From contig MHDZ01000010.1 in NCBI GenBank assembly GCA_001805055.1, positions 28,844 to 70,948 on the forward strand: a stretch of 42,105 bases of DNA. The letters are read 5' to 3'. Below are positions 25,785-33,495 of the stretch, one piece after another. Within the stretch, counting starts at the first letter, position 1; each line of letters begins with the position of its first letter. This DNA comes from Nitrospirae bacterium GWC2_57_13 (GTDB lineage: Bacteria; Nitrospirota; UBA9217). Under the pieces are notes generated by a model. The model did no database searches, had not been told where the DNA came from, and saw only the letters and a program-made list of their open reading frames with translations. The translations under genes and the position numbers were made by a program.

Positions 25785-25958
25785 CTAGTTAGCCTTTTGG
25801 CTGGCCAGTCTCTGCTGGTCCCCGACAGCCGGCTGCGAAAGAGCGGTATCGTCTTCCACGCGGTTGTGAGCCACCTTGTTGGCTTCATCGAACTCGCCTG
25901 CTTCGGCAAAGGTGATGGCTACCATGAGATCTTCGAATTTTGCAATTAACTTATTCAT
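25785..25958 (-). CDS. small 'FAE-G' protein, 57 residues (paralogue of the 18144 gene)
   Basis: ATG 25958 with GGAGG 5 bases upstream. The sequence opens MNKLIAKFEDLMVAITFAEA, continues GEFDEANKVAHNRVEDD and ends SQKAN. It matches the 49-residue product at 18144 over the first ~30 residues (I-x-K-x-E, VA-x-x-FAE-x-G, later NR/NN). It is soluble, helical and acidic in the middle. Its promoter region has a sigma-54-like element (25988-26003) and a palindrome (26068-26085). It lies between an NtrC-like regulator gene and the GntR/TauE operon. Function unknown. Confidence 0.75.
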   Translation of the reverse strand: MNKLIAKFEDLMVAITFAEAGEFDEANKVAHNRVEDDTALSQPAVGDQQRLASQKAN

Positions 25959-25987
25959 GGCACCTCCATTTCTATGGAATTGTATTA

Positions 25988-26003
25988 TTCAATCCTTGTG
26001 CCA
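25988..26003 (-). promoter_or_regulatory. sigma-54-like promoter of the 57-residue protein gene
   Basis: Minus strand TGGCACAAGGATTGAA has a perfect -24 half and correct spacing, but TTGAA replaces TTGCA at -12. The leader to the ATG would be about 19 bases. Confidence 0.5.
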
Positions 26004-26067
26004 GACAATAATGTATTGAAAATCCTGACTAAAATAATTAGGCCTATCGGTTGGTGCAACATAATGA

Positions 26068-26085
26068 TGCTTATAGAAATAAGCA
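26068..26085. promoter_or_regulatory. 18-bp palindrome TGCTTATAGAAATAAGCA
   Basis: 6-bp arms TGCTTA/TAAGCA around TAGAAA, 79 bases upstream of the -12 element, in the usual enhancer zone. It has the same TGC-N12-GCA frame as elements A and B, with a different core. Confidence 0.5.
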
Positions 26086-26139
26086 ACAATGTAGAATAAC
26101 GGGGAAATGAAGAAGCAACAATTTGATGCGGAGAGAGGG

Positions 26140-27432
26140 TTAGATTGCGATGCGGTATTCTTTGATCTTTCGCTGGAGTTGCTGCCGATAAATTCCGAGG
26201 CTTGCAGCAGCCCGGGAGATATTGCCGCCAGCCTCGATAAGGGCCGCCGCTATGGTTTGTTTTTCAAAGTCAGCGAGCGCATCCTTAAGGCGCGGTGAGG
26301 CCGCGCGGGGCCGCGTCGGTTCCTGCCTGAGAAAAGCTGGAAGATCTGAGGGAAAAATTTCAGCAATATCGGCAAAGGAGATGGCCCGCTCGATGATGTT
26401 CTCAAGCTCGCGGACATTGCCGGGAAAGGAATAGGCGGTCAGAACCGCCATGGCCTCGGGAGAGATCCCCTTGATCAGAACGTCCTTGCGCTTGGATGCG
26501 TGCTTTGTGACGAAGTGCTTGGCCAGAAGGGCGACATCGGCGGTGCGTTCGCGCAGCGGCGGGAGGTGGATATTGATGACATTCAGACGGTAATAGAGGT
26601 CTTCACGGAAACCGCCGCGCTGGCAGGCAGCGCGCAGGTCTTTGTTCGTCGCGGTGATGAAGCGCACATCCACATGCATGGGGCGGCTGCCGCCGATCCG
26701 CATGATCTCGCCTTCCTGAAGGACGCGCAGGATCTTTGTCTGGAACAGCGGGGAGACATCTCCGATCTCGTCGAAGAACACCGTGCCGCCGTCAGCCAGT
26801 TCGAGCAGCCCCTTCTTGGTGTACTGGGCTCCCGTGAAGGAGCCCTTTTCAAAACCGAAGAGCTCTGATTCCAGAAGCGTATCGGGAATGGCGCTGCAGT
26901 TGATCGTCATGAAGGAGCGGTCGCTGCGCGGGCTCCAGCGGTGGATCGCCCGGGCGAGCAGCTCTTTTCCCGTGCCGCTCTCACCCGTGATCAGGACACT
27001 GCTCTCGCTGGCTGCGGCCCTCTTGATCAGTCCGAATATCTCCTGCATCGGTCCGCTGGCGCCGATGATCTCGTCGAACCCGTATTTGTGCGTCAGCAGT
27101 TCATGGCGGTGGCGGGCCATGACTTCGGCCAGGGTGTCGGCGGTCAATGGTTTTTCGAGGTAGTCGCCGGCGCCCAGTTTCATTGCTTCGACGGCCTTGC
27201 GCACGTCGGGCCGGGAGAAGGCGACGACCGGCATGCGGTGGCGAACCTCCATCAGCCGCTCGCGCCAATTCTCGGTGTCCAGGTCCACAAAGGCTATGTC
27301 GTATTCCCTACGACCGGCCGGAAGTGCAGACGCTGACGAAGACGCGTTCTGCCCTTCGGACGAAGCTTTTTCGGCCTTGAACAGGCCGTACAGCTCCTTC
27401 GCTTCATCAGAGATGACAAGAATATTCAACAT
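26140..27432 (-). CDS. NtrC-like sigma-54 activator with a divergent receiver
   Basis: 430 residues. The N-terminal ~115 residues resemble a receiver but are altered: ILVISDEA has one acidic residue fewer, an Ala/Ser-rich insert follows, then AFVDLDTEN at the phospho-Asp place and YLEKPL for the Lys. AAA+ (~125-360) has GESGTGKE, GSFTGA and GTVFFDEIGD. The Fis-type helix-turn-helix is GGNISRAAASLGIYRQQLQRKI. No cognate kinase is adjacent. It starts 17 bases behind a tandem USP gene and is probably co-transcribed with it; no clear ribosome binding site is present. Confidence 0.93.
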   Translation of the reverse strand: MLNILVISDEAKELYGLFKAEKASSEGQNASSSASALPAGRREYDIAFVDLDTENWRERLMEVRHRMPVVAFSRPDVRKAVEAMKLGAGDYLEKPLTADTLAEVMARHRHELLTHKYGFDEIIGASGPMQEIFGLIKRAAASESSVLITGESGTGKELLARAIHRWSPRSDRSFMTINCSAIPDTLLESELFGFEKGSFTGAQYTKKGLLELADGGTVFFDEIGDVSPLFQTKILRVLQEGEIMRIGGSRPMHVDVRFITATNKDLRAACQRGGFREDLYYRLNVINIHLPPLRERTADVALLAKHFVTKHASKRKDVLIKGISPEAMAVLTAYSFPGNVRELENIIERAISFADIAEIFPSDLPAFLRQEPTRPRAASPRLKDALADFEKQTIAAALIEAGGNISRAAASLGIYRQQLQRKIKEYRIAI

Positions 27433-27449
27433 GCCGGTTTAGGGAAACG

Positions 27450-28346
27450 TTATGCCGCTGTCTTGACAGCGAGCACGGCGCATTCAGCTGTGACGATCAC
27501 CCGCTCCGTGACGCTGCCCATCAGCAGCCGGTCCATGCCGGTCTTGCCGAGGGTGCCGAGGATGATGAGATCGGCCTTCTTTTCCTTTGCAGCCTCTAGA
27601 ATGCCTTCCGACGGTTTTCCGCCAAGCACCAGGCCGCTCACCGTGATGCCCTCTTTGGCTGCTGCGTCCTTGGCCTCCTTTACGGCCATCTCGGCGATCT
27701 TCAGCTCCTTTTCCACGATCAGGTCCTTCCGCAGTTCTGAGTGTACGATATCCATGGCGGCTACAGACTCCGATGGCACGACGGAGAGGATCGTGAGCTC
27801 GCTTCCGCAGCGCTTTGCGATGCCCATGGCCTCAGACACGGCCGCGTCGCCGTACCGGGAACCGTCGGTGGCGACCAGGATCTTCTTGCACGAGAACTGA
27901 GCAGCCCGGGGAACGACGAGCACATTGCACGGTGCCTGGCCGATAACGCGGGCAGTGACGCTTCCCATCATGAGCCGCGAAAGCCCGGTTCTGCCGCGTC
28001 TGCCCATGATGATCATTGTCGTCTTCCGTTCTTCGGCCTCCTGAGCGATCAGCGCAAAGGCCTCGTCGCCCCGCCGAACGACGGTCTCGCAATCGACACC
28101 CGCCTTCTTTGCCCGCTGTTTGATCGCCTCCAGATGTTCGCGCACCTCTGCATCGATCTTTTCAACTATCTGCGGCGCCATGGCGTCAAATTCCGGATTT
28201 ACCTCAATCACCGACATGACGGTCAAGGAGCTTGAGCACTGCTTCGCGAGCGAAAGGGCTTCCCTGATCGCCCCCTCGTTGAACGCGGACCGGTCTGATG
28301 CCAGAAGCAACTTCTCAACTCTTGCCGTAGGACAGAACGTTGCCAT
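27450..28346 (-). CDS. tandem universal stress protein with two ATP loops
   Basis: 298 residues from ATG 28346, with AAGGAGGG upstream. Both USP domains keep the nucleotide motif: GRRGRTGLSRLMMGSVTARV (~146-165) and GTLGKTGMDRLLMGSVTERV (~268-287). The order of family signatures is regular in both halves (VEKLLLASDRS; KKILVATDGSRYGDAA). It is a cytoplasmic stress protein. It has a strong sigma-70 promoter with a 22-bp near-palindrome just behind it and shares an operon with the NtrC-like regulator. Confidence 0.93.
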   Translation of the reverse strand: MATFCPTARVEKLLLASDRSAFNEGAIREALSLAKQCSSSLTVMSVIEVNPEFDAMAPQIVEKIDAEVREHLEAIKQRAKKAGVDCETVVRRGDEAFALIAQEAEERKTTMIIMGRRGRTGLSRLMMGSVTARVIGQAPCNVLVVPRAAQFSCKKILVATDGSRYGDAAVSEAMGIAKRCGSELTILSVVPSESVAAMDIVHSELRKDLIVEKELKIAEMAVKEAKDAAAKEGITVSGLVLGGKPSEGILEAAKEKKADLIILGTLGKTGMDRLLMGSVTERVIVTAECAVLAVKTAA

Positions 28347-28406
28347 ATGAATACCCTCCTTACGATAGTTAAGATGATGTTGATGGGTGCAACAGGCGGG
28401 ACGCAG

Positions 28407-28428
28407 AATTTGTTGCATGCAGCAAATT
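28407..28428. promoter_or_regulatory. 22-bp near-perfect palindrome, likely operator
   Basis: AATTTG-TTGCATGCAG-CAAATT has a single mismatched pair. It lies about 10-30 bases downstream of the predicted transcription start of the tandem USP gene, a repressor position. Confidence 0.6.
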
Positions 28429-28443
28429 AATGCGTCTAGCCTA

Positions 28444-28472
28444 ACTATAGACGTTCAGGGAGGGTTTGTCAA
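28444..28472 (-). promoter_or_regulatory. sigma-70-type promoter of the tandem USP/regulator operon
   Basis: Minus strand TTGACA (28472-28467), a 17-base spacer and TATAGT (28449-28444). Confidence 0.75.
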
Positions 28473-28658
28473 CCAGGGTCGTTGCTCGCAGCAGAATCTG
28501 ATGTATCTGGAGTTTTTATGGGGAAAAAAGAGATGCGTGAGCCGGATCAGATGAGTCTCAGATATGCTGGAATCATAAAAAAGGGAGCGAGAAGCGATGA
28601 TGGCCTCTCGTCCCAGTATTTGATGGGCCTGTCGGGAGAGGTGTTCTTTGGTCAGCAT

Positions 28659-28970
28659 CTACGCAGCCTGCATTGCCTTGAGCTGTTCGAGGAGGAGGAT
28701 GGAGAGCTGATAGTCAGGACCTTCTTCTTTCTGGACCTGCTGAAAGAAATAGCATTTCTCGCAATTGTGGTACTTTTTCGCGAAGAATCCCTGTTCCTGC
28801 CCTCCACACATGGTTCCTGCGACGACCCAGCAGGCTCTGCCGGCATTCACTCCACCATGCGAGCCGTCGAGCTTTTTTTCGACCGTCGCAGGACAGATGC
28901 CGAGCTTCTGGCTAATGCCGCCGGGTTCGCGACCGCAGTTCATGGTTTCCCAGCAGTTCTTTTTCCGCAT
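28659..28970 (-). CDS. two-CW domain-containing Cys-rich protein (copy 2)
   Basis: 103 residues from ATG 28970 (GGAGA 10 bases upstream); a longer start at 29030 would add an unrelated basic leader. Motifs are NCWETMNCGREPGG, GICPATVEK, GRACWVVAGTMC and HNCEKCYFF, then a helical tail SILLLEQLKAMQAA. It is nearer to copy 3 (29236-29547) than to copy 1; GGQEQG-x-FAKKYHNCEKC is shared. The role is unproven; the eight Cys suggest metal or cluster binding. Confidence 0.87.
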   Translation of the reverse strand: MRKKNCWETMNCGREPGGISQKLGICPATVEKKLDGSHGGVNAGRACWVVAGTMCGGQEQGFFAKKYHNCEKCYFFQQVQKEEGPDYQLSILLLEQLKAMQAA

Positions 28971-29235
28971 AATAAGTATTCTCCGTTTCCTATAATCTGC
29001 GTCGTGTAAACGTTTTGAAGCAACCATCAATTATTTACGAGTTGCTTGCCGGCTATCGATAAAATCTGAGATCGAGCTTGAAAGGTTCTTTGATTTCGGA
29101 TTTGAAATGATTCCCCCGCAGCAATTAAGGCGTGCCAGCGTCGTGTTATGAAAAAGCTGCGCAGGGGGGTGAAACAGAGATTTCATCCGCACGCCTGCGC
29201 GCAAACAGTTTTTGTCGAGCCGCCACGCGTAACGA

Positions 29236-29547
29236 TTATGCTGGCTGGAGTTCCCGCAGCTTCTTGAGGAGAAGAATTGACAGCTGATAGTTCGGACCCT
29301 CCTCTTTCTGGACCTGACGAAAGAAATCGCACTTCTCACAATTGTGATATTTCTTCGCAAAAGTACCCTGCTCCTGACCTCCGCACAGGGTGCCGGCAAC
29401 GACCCAGCAAGCCCGTCCCGCATTGGCACCCTCGTGTTCGCCATCGAGCCGCGCCTCCTTGGCAGCGGGACAGATGCCGAGTTCCGGGTGTGCTCCTCCG
29501 GGCTCCCGTCCGCACATCTTTGCTTCCCAGCAATTCAGCTTAATCAT
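29236..29547 (-). CDS. two-CW domain-containing Cys-rich protein (copy 3)
   Basis: 103 residues: NCWEAKMCGREPGG, GICPAAKEA, GRACWVVAGTLC and HNCEKCDFF, ending LRELQPA. It is a near-duplicate of copy 2, with 265 bases between stop and start. It has its own sigma-70-type promoter (29593-29621), so the copies are transcribed separately or overlap only by read-through. I see no signal peptide, so it should be cytoplasmic. Confidence 0.88.
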   Translation of the reverse strand: MIKLNCWEAKMCGREPGGAHPELGICPAAKEARLDGEHEGANAGRACWVVAGTLCGGQEQGTFAKKYHNCEKCDFFRQVQKEEGPNYQLSILLLKKLRELQPA

Positions 29548-29592
29548 GTTCAGGCCCTCCGTCTGAAGTTGAAGAAAAAGTATCTGAACAAC

Positions 29593-29621
29593 AACATATC
29601 TAGTTTAAATGGTTTTGTCAA
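29593..29621 (-). promoter_or_regulatory. sigma-70-type promoter of two-CW copy 3
   Basis: Minus strand TTGACA (29621-29616), a 17-base spacer and TATGTT (29598-29593), 46 bases before the ATG. Confidence 0.6.
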
Positions 29622-29629
29622 TTAATTTT

Positions 29630-30036
29630 AGTTTAACGTCGCGGCAAGCCTAAAATTATGGTTTTCAGATCATGGAATGTCTGGGATTATAGCGATCCAA
29701 AAAAGTACCCTGTCGAGAGACGTATGCTGTATCAAGCACCAATCCTGAATCCTTCGCTGGGCGTCATCACATGGCAGCTCCGGCATGCGTGCAAACAGTA
29801 TTAACTGCTTATGCCATGGAAGTCAGGCATGCGAGGATGACGGAAGGAGTCGCAAAAAGACGACAAGGAGTTGGGCGGACAGAAAAAACGATACGGTATC
29901 CAAGCGATAGGGAAGCGGACAGTAAGCAGAAATAAGATTGCACATTGTGTTCGAAACGGAAACGATGCAAAATGGGCGTTTGAGCCCCTGATCGGGGGCC
30001 ACGTTGAAAGGATCGGCGCAGTTTGTTGACTGAAGA
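29630..30036. other. gene-free stretch before the tRNA genes
   Basis: About 400 bases with no convincing gene: the short ORFs lack ribosome binding sites and recognisable sequence. A CAGTATTAACTGC segment with TGGCATAAGCA on the other strand (near 29795-29815) recalls the sigma-54/USP elements, but the pieces are not arranged as a promoter. Confidence 0.4.
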
Positions 30037-30038
30037 AG

Positions 30039-30114
30039 TGGTGGTCCCAACGGGAATCGAACCCGTGTCTCCGGCGTGAGAGGCCAGCGTCCTAGGCCGC
30101 TAGACGATGGGACC
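30039..30114 (-). tRNA. tRNA-Glu (anticodon CTC)
   Basis: A 76-base cloverleaf read on the minus strand: acceptor GGTCCCA.., D-arm CTAGCGGCCTAG, anticodon loop CTCTCAC inside the GCTGGC/GCCGG stem, T-arm CGGGTTCGATTCCCG, and an encoded CCA (30041-30039). Confidence 0.95.
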
Positions 30115-30129
30115 GTATTACTTATAGAG

Positions 30130-30222
30130 AATTGAAAATTGTAAAAGTAAAATTGTAAATTTATGAATGCTTCTAATTCTTTCGCTTTGCAATTTAAAAT
30201 TTACAACTTCCAATTTCCAATG
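30130..30222. repeat. AT-rich inverted intergenic repeat between the two tRNA genes
   Basis: ATTGAAAATTGTAAAAG at the left and CAATTTAAAATTTACAAC plus TTCCAATTTCCAAT at the right form a loose inverted repeat. It is related to 4608-4645. Confidence 0.45.
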
Positions 30223-30232
30223 ATGTTAAATA

Positions 30233-30306
30233 TGGTTGGGGGAGGAGGATTCGAACCCCCGTAAACAGGTTCAGAGCCTGTCGTCCTACCACTGGACGAT
30301 CCCCCA
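30233..30306 (-). tRNA. tRNA-Gln (anticodon CTG)
   Basis: 74 bases on the minus strand: acceptor TGGGGGA/TCCCCCA (the U1-A72 pair is typical of bacterial tRNA-Gln), D-loop CCAGTGGTAGG, anticodon stem-loop CAGG-CTCTGAA-CCTG, T-arm GGGGGTTCGAATCC, and an encoded CCA. Confidence 0.95.
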
Positions 30307-30565
30307 ATTTTTGGATTCGATGACTATAAACAAATCATCCTGATGTGTCAAGGCAAAAAAGCATTGTCTTTCGCGACTATACCGAATTGTACTGTTTCAA
30401 CACATTGTTTTGAAAGGCAGATATAAAAAATTCTCATTCGCGCAAAGGGCACTGCCGTGGTACATTGCCTGAAGAAACGATAAGGGACCGACGCTGGTCC
30501 GGATGCGATCCGCAGACCCTCTTCATACAGGGATGCGCATTCTCATCATCATTTAGGAGGACACC

Positions 30566-30934
30566 ATGGAAAACAAGGAATTCGTGTTCATCATTTCGCA
30601 CTCGTACGACAAGATCGAGAAGGCAGCTGCCGCCCTTCAACTCGCCACGAACATGGCCGCCTTTGACGCTAAGATCGATTTCTTTTTCATGAACGAGGGC
30701 GTCCATCTGGCGCGCAAGGGATTTGCCGAGTCTGTCACGTGGCAGAAGGGCTATTCTCCTGTGGCGGAACTCATGAAGAGCCTGCGGGAGGACTTTGGGG
30801 CGAATTTCTATGTTTGCGCGTCCTGCGTCAAGCCCTATGGTCTGGAAGGTGTGGAGCTCATCGAGGGAGCGGCCGTCAAGCCCGGCTCCTACCTGGGTGA
30901 GCTGCTTATGAAGCGCCAGGGACTGACGTTCTGA
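30566..30934 (+). CDS. DsrE family protein
   Basis: 122 residues with the DsrE/F alpha-beta fold: an N-terminal strand FVFIISHSYDKIEKAAAALQ, IDFFFMNEGVHLARKG, and the Cys-bearing segment NFYVCASCVKPYGL (Cys84 and Cys87). Members carry sulfur as persulfide on a Cys, often with TusA. AGGAGG lies 6 bases before the ATG. It stands alone in orientation; the sulfur partners DsrE2 and TusA lie at 33.0-33.7 kb. Confidence 0.88.
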   Translation: MENKEFVFIISHSYDKIEKAAAALQLATNMAAFDAKIDFFFMNEGVHLARKGFAESVTWQKGYSPVAELMKSLREDFGANFYVCASCVKPYGLEGVELIEGAAVKPGSYLGELLMKRQGLTF

Positions 30935-31064
30935 TCCCTCGCGCCGCAGAGAGCATGGGGCAGAGGGCAGGGGTGCGCCGCAGCTTTTTTTCCGGATACG
31001 CTGCCTCGCGAGCCATGTCTGCGACGCCGTTGCATCACCGGCTGGAACATGCTATAACAGTGCC

Positions 31065-31640
31065 ATGAAGAACATCGCGAATTTTCTTTTTGAAGCCGGC
31101 ATGCTGAAGCGCACACCCCGGAGCGGATTTCAGTTCCTCGGGTCCGGCGCCGAATCAGTGGCAGAGCATGTCTTTCGGACCTGCTATATCAGCTACGCCC
31201 TGGGACGTCTTGTCGCGGGAGCGGACGTGGACCGGCTGCTCAAGATGTGCCTGTTCCACGATCTGCCCGAGGCCAGGACAGGCGACCTTAATTATGTGAA
31301 CAAGAAATACGTCACCGCTGACGAGGCAAGAGCAGTGGACGATCTGGCAGCGACCCTGCCCTTCGGCGACGAGATACGCGAACTGGTGATGGAGTTCCAT
31401 GAGGGAAAGACCGAGACGGCCCGCCTTGCCCGCGATGCCGATCAGCTCGAGATGATCCTTGCGCTGAAGGAGTACAAGGACCTGGGAAATACCTACGCCG
31501 AGGACTGGCTTGCCTTTTCCCTGCGCAGGCTTCAGACCGACGCAGCCCGGGAGCTGGCCAGGACCATTCTCGAGACGGACTCATCGCTCTGGTGGTTCAG
31601 CGACAAGGGCGACTGGTGGGTGAACGGCGGCAAGAGCTGA
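31065..31640 (+). CDS. HD-domain phosphohydrolase (YfbR/HDDC2-like)
   Basis: 191 residues. The HD metal motif is complete: His35 in SVAEHVFR, His65-Asp66 in FHDLPEARTGDL, and a later Asp in RDADQLEMILALKEY. The same layout is found in YfbR and HDDC2, which hydrolyse (deoxy)nucleoside 5'-monophosphates. It is cytoplasmic. Its last 60 bases overlap the 3' end of the convergent kinase gene. Confidence 0.88.
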   Translation: MKNIANFLFEAGMLKRTPRSGFQFLGSGAESVAEHVFRTCYISYALGRLVAGADVDRLLKMCLFHDLPEARTGDLNYVNKKYVTADEARAVDDLAATLPFGDEIRELVMEFHEGKTETARLARDADQLEMILALKEYKDLGNTYAEDWLAFSLRRLQTDAARELARTILETDSSLWWFSDKGDWWVNGGKS

Positions 31641-32258
31641 GAGCTTCCGGCAGGCCTCGTCGGCCGTCGTGGCTTCCGATATCTCCAGCCGATAGATCTT
31701 GCTTCCCCGTGCTTCGTAATGTGCGATGAGCGGTGCGGTCCGTTCCCGGAATGTCTCGAGCTTCTTCTGAACCAGTTCCCACCCGTCATCGGAGCGCTCG
31801 GCCCGGTCGCCACCCGCGTTATTCCGCAAACGACAGGCTACGGCAGCAGCAGAACAATCAAGCACCACAAGGCCCTGAATGTCGGCGATCCGCTCCATAT
31901 CGCGCGCCTGGCCGGCGTGGCGCGGCATCCCGTTCAAAACCAGGACGTCCTGTACCGTGAAGCTTCTTCGTTCCAGAAAGAGCCTGATGATCTTCTCGGC
32001 AAGGACAAAGTGTTCGTTCTCGAGCAGCAGCCCCCGTTCCAACACGCCTTCGATAAATGCGAACTCATCCCTGGTATACGTTCCAGCCTCATGTCCGCCC
32101 GAAGTGACGGCCCTCAGTTCGTCTCCGAAATCCAGATGATGGGCCCGGCGGCCGAACAGGCCACGGCGTCCAATAACATCGCCCAGCGGGCTCTTGCCGG
32201 ACCCGGTGGGTCCAAGAAGGAGCAGGGCATTGACAGGGAAGGCGATGACAGGTTTCAT
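31581..32258 (-). CDS. adenylate-kinase-like P-loop nucleotide kinase
   Basis: 225 residues. The P-loop GPTGSGKS is at 16-23, and LNGMPRHAGQARDM occupies the place of the adenylate-kinase lid/NMP-binding segment (GFPR-x-x-x-QA). An Arg-rich lid CRLRNNAGGDRAERSDD and the C-terminal helix fit nucleoside-monophosphate kinases. The exact substrate is unclear. It overlaps the HD-phosphohydrolase gene tail to tail by 60 bases, and both act on nucleoside monophosphates, which suggests linked nucleotide salvage. Confidence 0.78.
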   Translation of the reverse strand: MKPVIAFPVNALLLLGPTGSGKSPLGDVIGRRGLFGRRAHHLDFGDELRAVTSGGHEAGTYTRDEFAFIEGVLERGLLLENEHFVLAEKIIRLFLERRSFTVQDVLVLNGMPRHAGQARDMERIADIQGLVVLDCSAAAVACRLRNNAGGDRAERSDDGWELVQKKLETFRERTAPLIAHYEARGSKIYRLEISEATTADEACRKLSALAAVHPPVALVAEPPER

Positions 32259-32371
32259 GATATGTTCCCTATGTAACTGCTGCTCGCGCGGTATGAATGA
32301 TGAGCAAGAGCGCTACCCACCTGAAGAAAAAAAGCGACTAGCCACGAGAACAGGATCACCGCGATTGCTTG

Positions 32372-32815
32372 TCAGGGATCTTCCATCGCAGCTAATCTCT
32401 TCTTCAGGCTTTCCAGGCTCTTTTTTGATGCGATGGACAGTTTTTGGACAGGGATATCTTCCAGCCTGAACCAGCCGATCTCGTCGCATTTATGAGGCTC
32501 CAGGATGCTCGGCGCGCCGCTCGTGACCCGGCAGAGAAAGGTGGGCGAGACCCAGTGCTGTCCCTCGTCGGGAATAATATGATTCACCACGTCGAGCAAC
32601 TCCACTACTTCGATCTCGAATCCGTATTCCTCGCGGACCTCCCGGATCAGGGCATGCTCAAGCCCTTCGCCGAACTCTACGCCTCCGCCGGGGAACTCCC
32701 ATGTGCCGGCTTCATTACGCGCAGCTTTACCGCGCAGGGCAAGGAATAATTTTCCTTCGCTGTTTCTGATGACCGCGCCGACCCCGACGCCGATGTAGTC
32801 TATTCCTTGTTTCAT
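32372..32815 (-). CDS. Nudix hydrolase
   Basis: 147 residues from ATG 32815 (the frame is open to 32872). The Nudix box is complete: GGGVEFGEGLEHALIREVRE followed by EYGFE, matching G-x5-E-x7-REUXEE-x-GU. The N-terminal strand is GVGVGAVIRNSEGKLFLALRG and a conserved W-F segment closes the fold. It hydrolyses a nucleoside diphosphate linked to X in the cytoplasm. The substrate (oxidised dNTP, dinucleoside polyphosphate or sugar nucleotide) cannot be read. Confidence 0.9.
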   Translation of the reverse strand: MKQGIDYIGVGVGAVIRNSEGKLFLALRGKAARNEAGTWEFPGGGVEFGEGLEHALIREVREEYGFEIEVVELLDVVNHIIPDEGQHWVSPTFLCRVTSGAPSILEPHKCDEIGWFRLEDIPVQKLSIASKKSLESLKKRLAAMEDP

Positions 32816-32952
32816 GCGCAGGGTGAACGTACCAGAAAAGGGCGGACTCGTCAATACAGGCGAGCGCAGCAATATCGGACCCTGTTGCTGTCGTCAGGTT
32901 CCGGGGAAGCTCTCCGGCTTCTCGGCTTCGCCGGGCCATCTCGCCATGCCGG

Positions 32953-32993
32953 CAAAATAAAAAGCCGGTCTCAGTATGTACCTGAGGCCGGCT
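32953..32993 (-). terminator. strong intrinsic terminator of the tusA-dsrE2 operon
   Basis: Read on the minus strand: the 12-bp stem AGCCGGCCTCAG/CTGAGACCGGCT (one G-T pair) with a 7-base loop is followed by TTTTTATTTT, just beyond the DsrE2 stop at 33021. Confidence 0.9.
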
Positions 32994-33020
32994 GCGAATT
33001 TGTTCCTACCGAAGGTCTGA

Positions 33021-33482
33021 TTACACGAACAGCGAGATCTGCGAGTCCGCGGCGATGTCCATGAAGGTCGCGGCGCCGCCGAACTCCACTCCATCGATAA
33101 TGTCCGACTGCTTGATGCCAAGCACATCCATGGTCATCTGGCAGGCAATCAGTTTCACGCCGCTCTCCCTGGCAAGCTCCAGGAGCTGCCCGATGGTAGC
33201 GACGCCATGCTTCTTGAACATGGACTTCATCATCTTCGTTGCAATGGCCGTCATGCCGGGGAGGGCTCCGACAATGTTGGGCATGGGCATCGAGGTGTTG
33301 CCGAGGGGCACTACCTGGAGGTTATCAGCCTGGCCCTTTTTAACGATCTCGAGGCCGTAAAAGGTAAAGAAGATAGTGACGTCCATATCCATTGCTGCGG
33401 CCGTGGTGGCCAGGATGAGCGGCGGGTAGGCCATGTCGAGCGATCCTTTGGATGCGATGATGGCCATTTTCTTCTGATTCAT
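33021..33482 (-). CDS. DsrE/DsrF-like sulfur carrier (DsrE2 type)
   Basis: 153 residues: MAIIASKGSLDMAYPPLILA, MDVTIFFTFYGLEIVKKG, a Met-rich flexible loop, and the reactive Cys114 in KLIACQMTMDVLGI. This layout is typical of DsrE2 proteins encoded next to tusA, which bind sulfur and may sit near the membrane. It starts 13 bases after the tusA stop, and both share one promoter and the terminator at 32953-32993. Confidence 0.92.
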   Translation of the reverse strand: MNQKKMAIIASKGSLDMAYPPLILATTAAAMDMDVTIFFTFYGLEIVKKGQADNLQVVPLGNTSMPMPNIVGALPGMTAIATKMMKSMFKKHGVATIGQLLELARESGVKLIACQMTMDVLGIKQSDIIDGVEFGGAATFMDIAADSQISLFV

Positions 33483-33495
33483 TACGAGAGTCTCC

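Noticed and set aside
29823-30050. 75-residue minus-strand frame before the tRNA genes
   Set aside because: It starts inside the tRNA-Glu 3' end and has no ribosome binding site or recognisable sequence.
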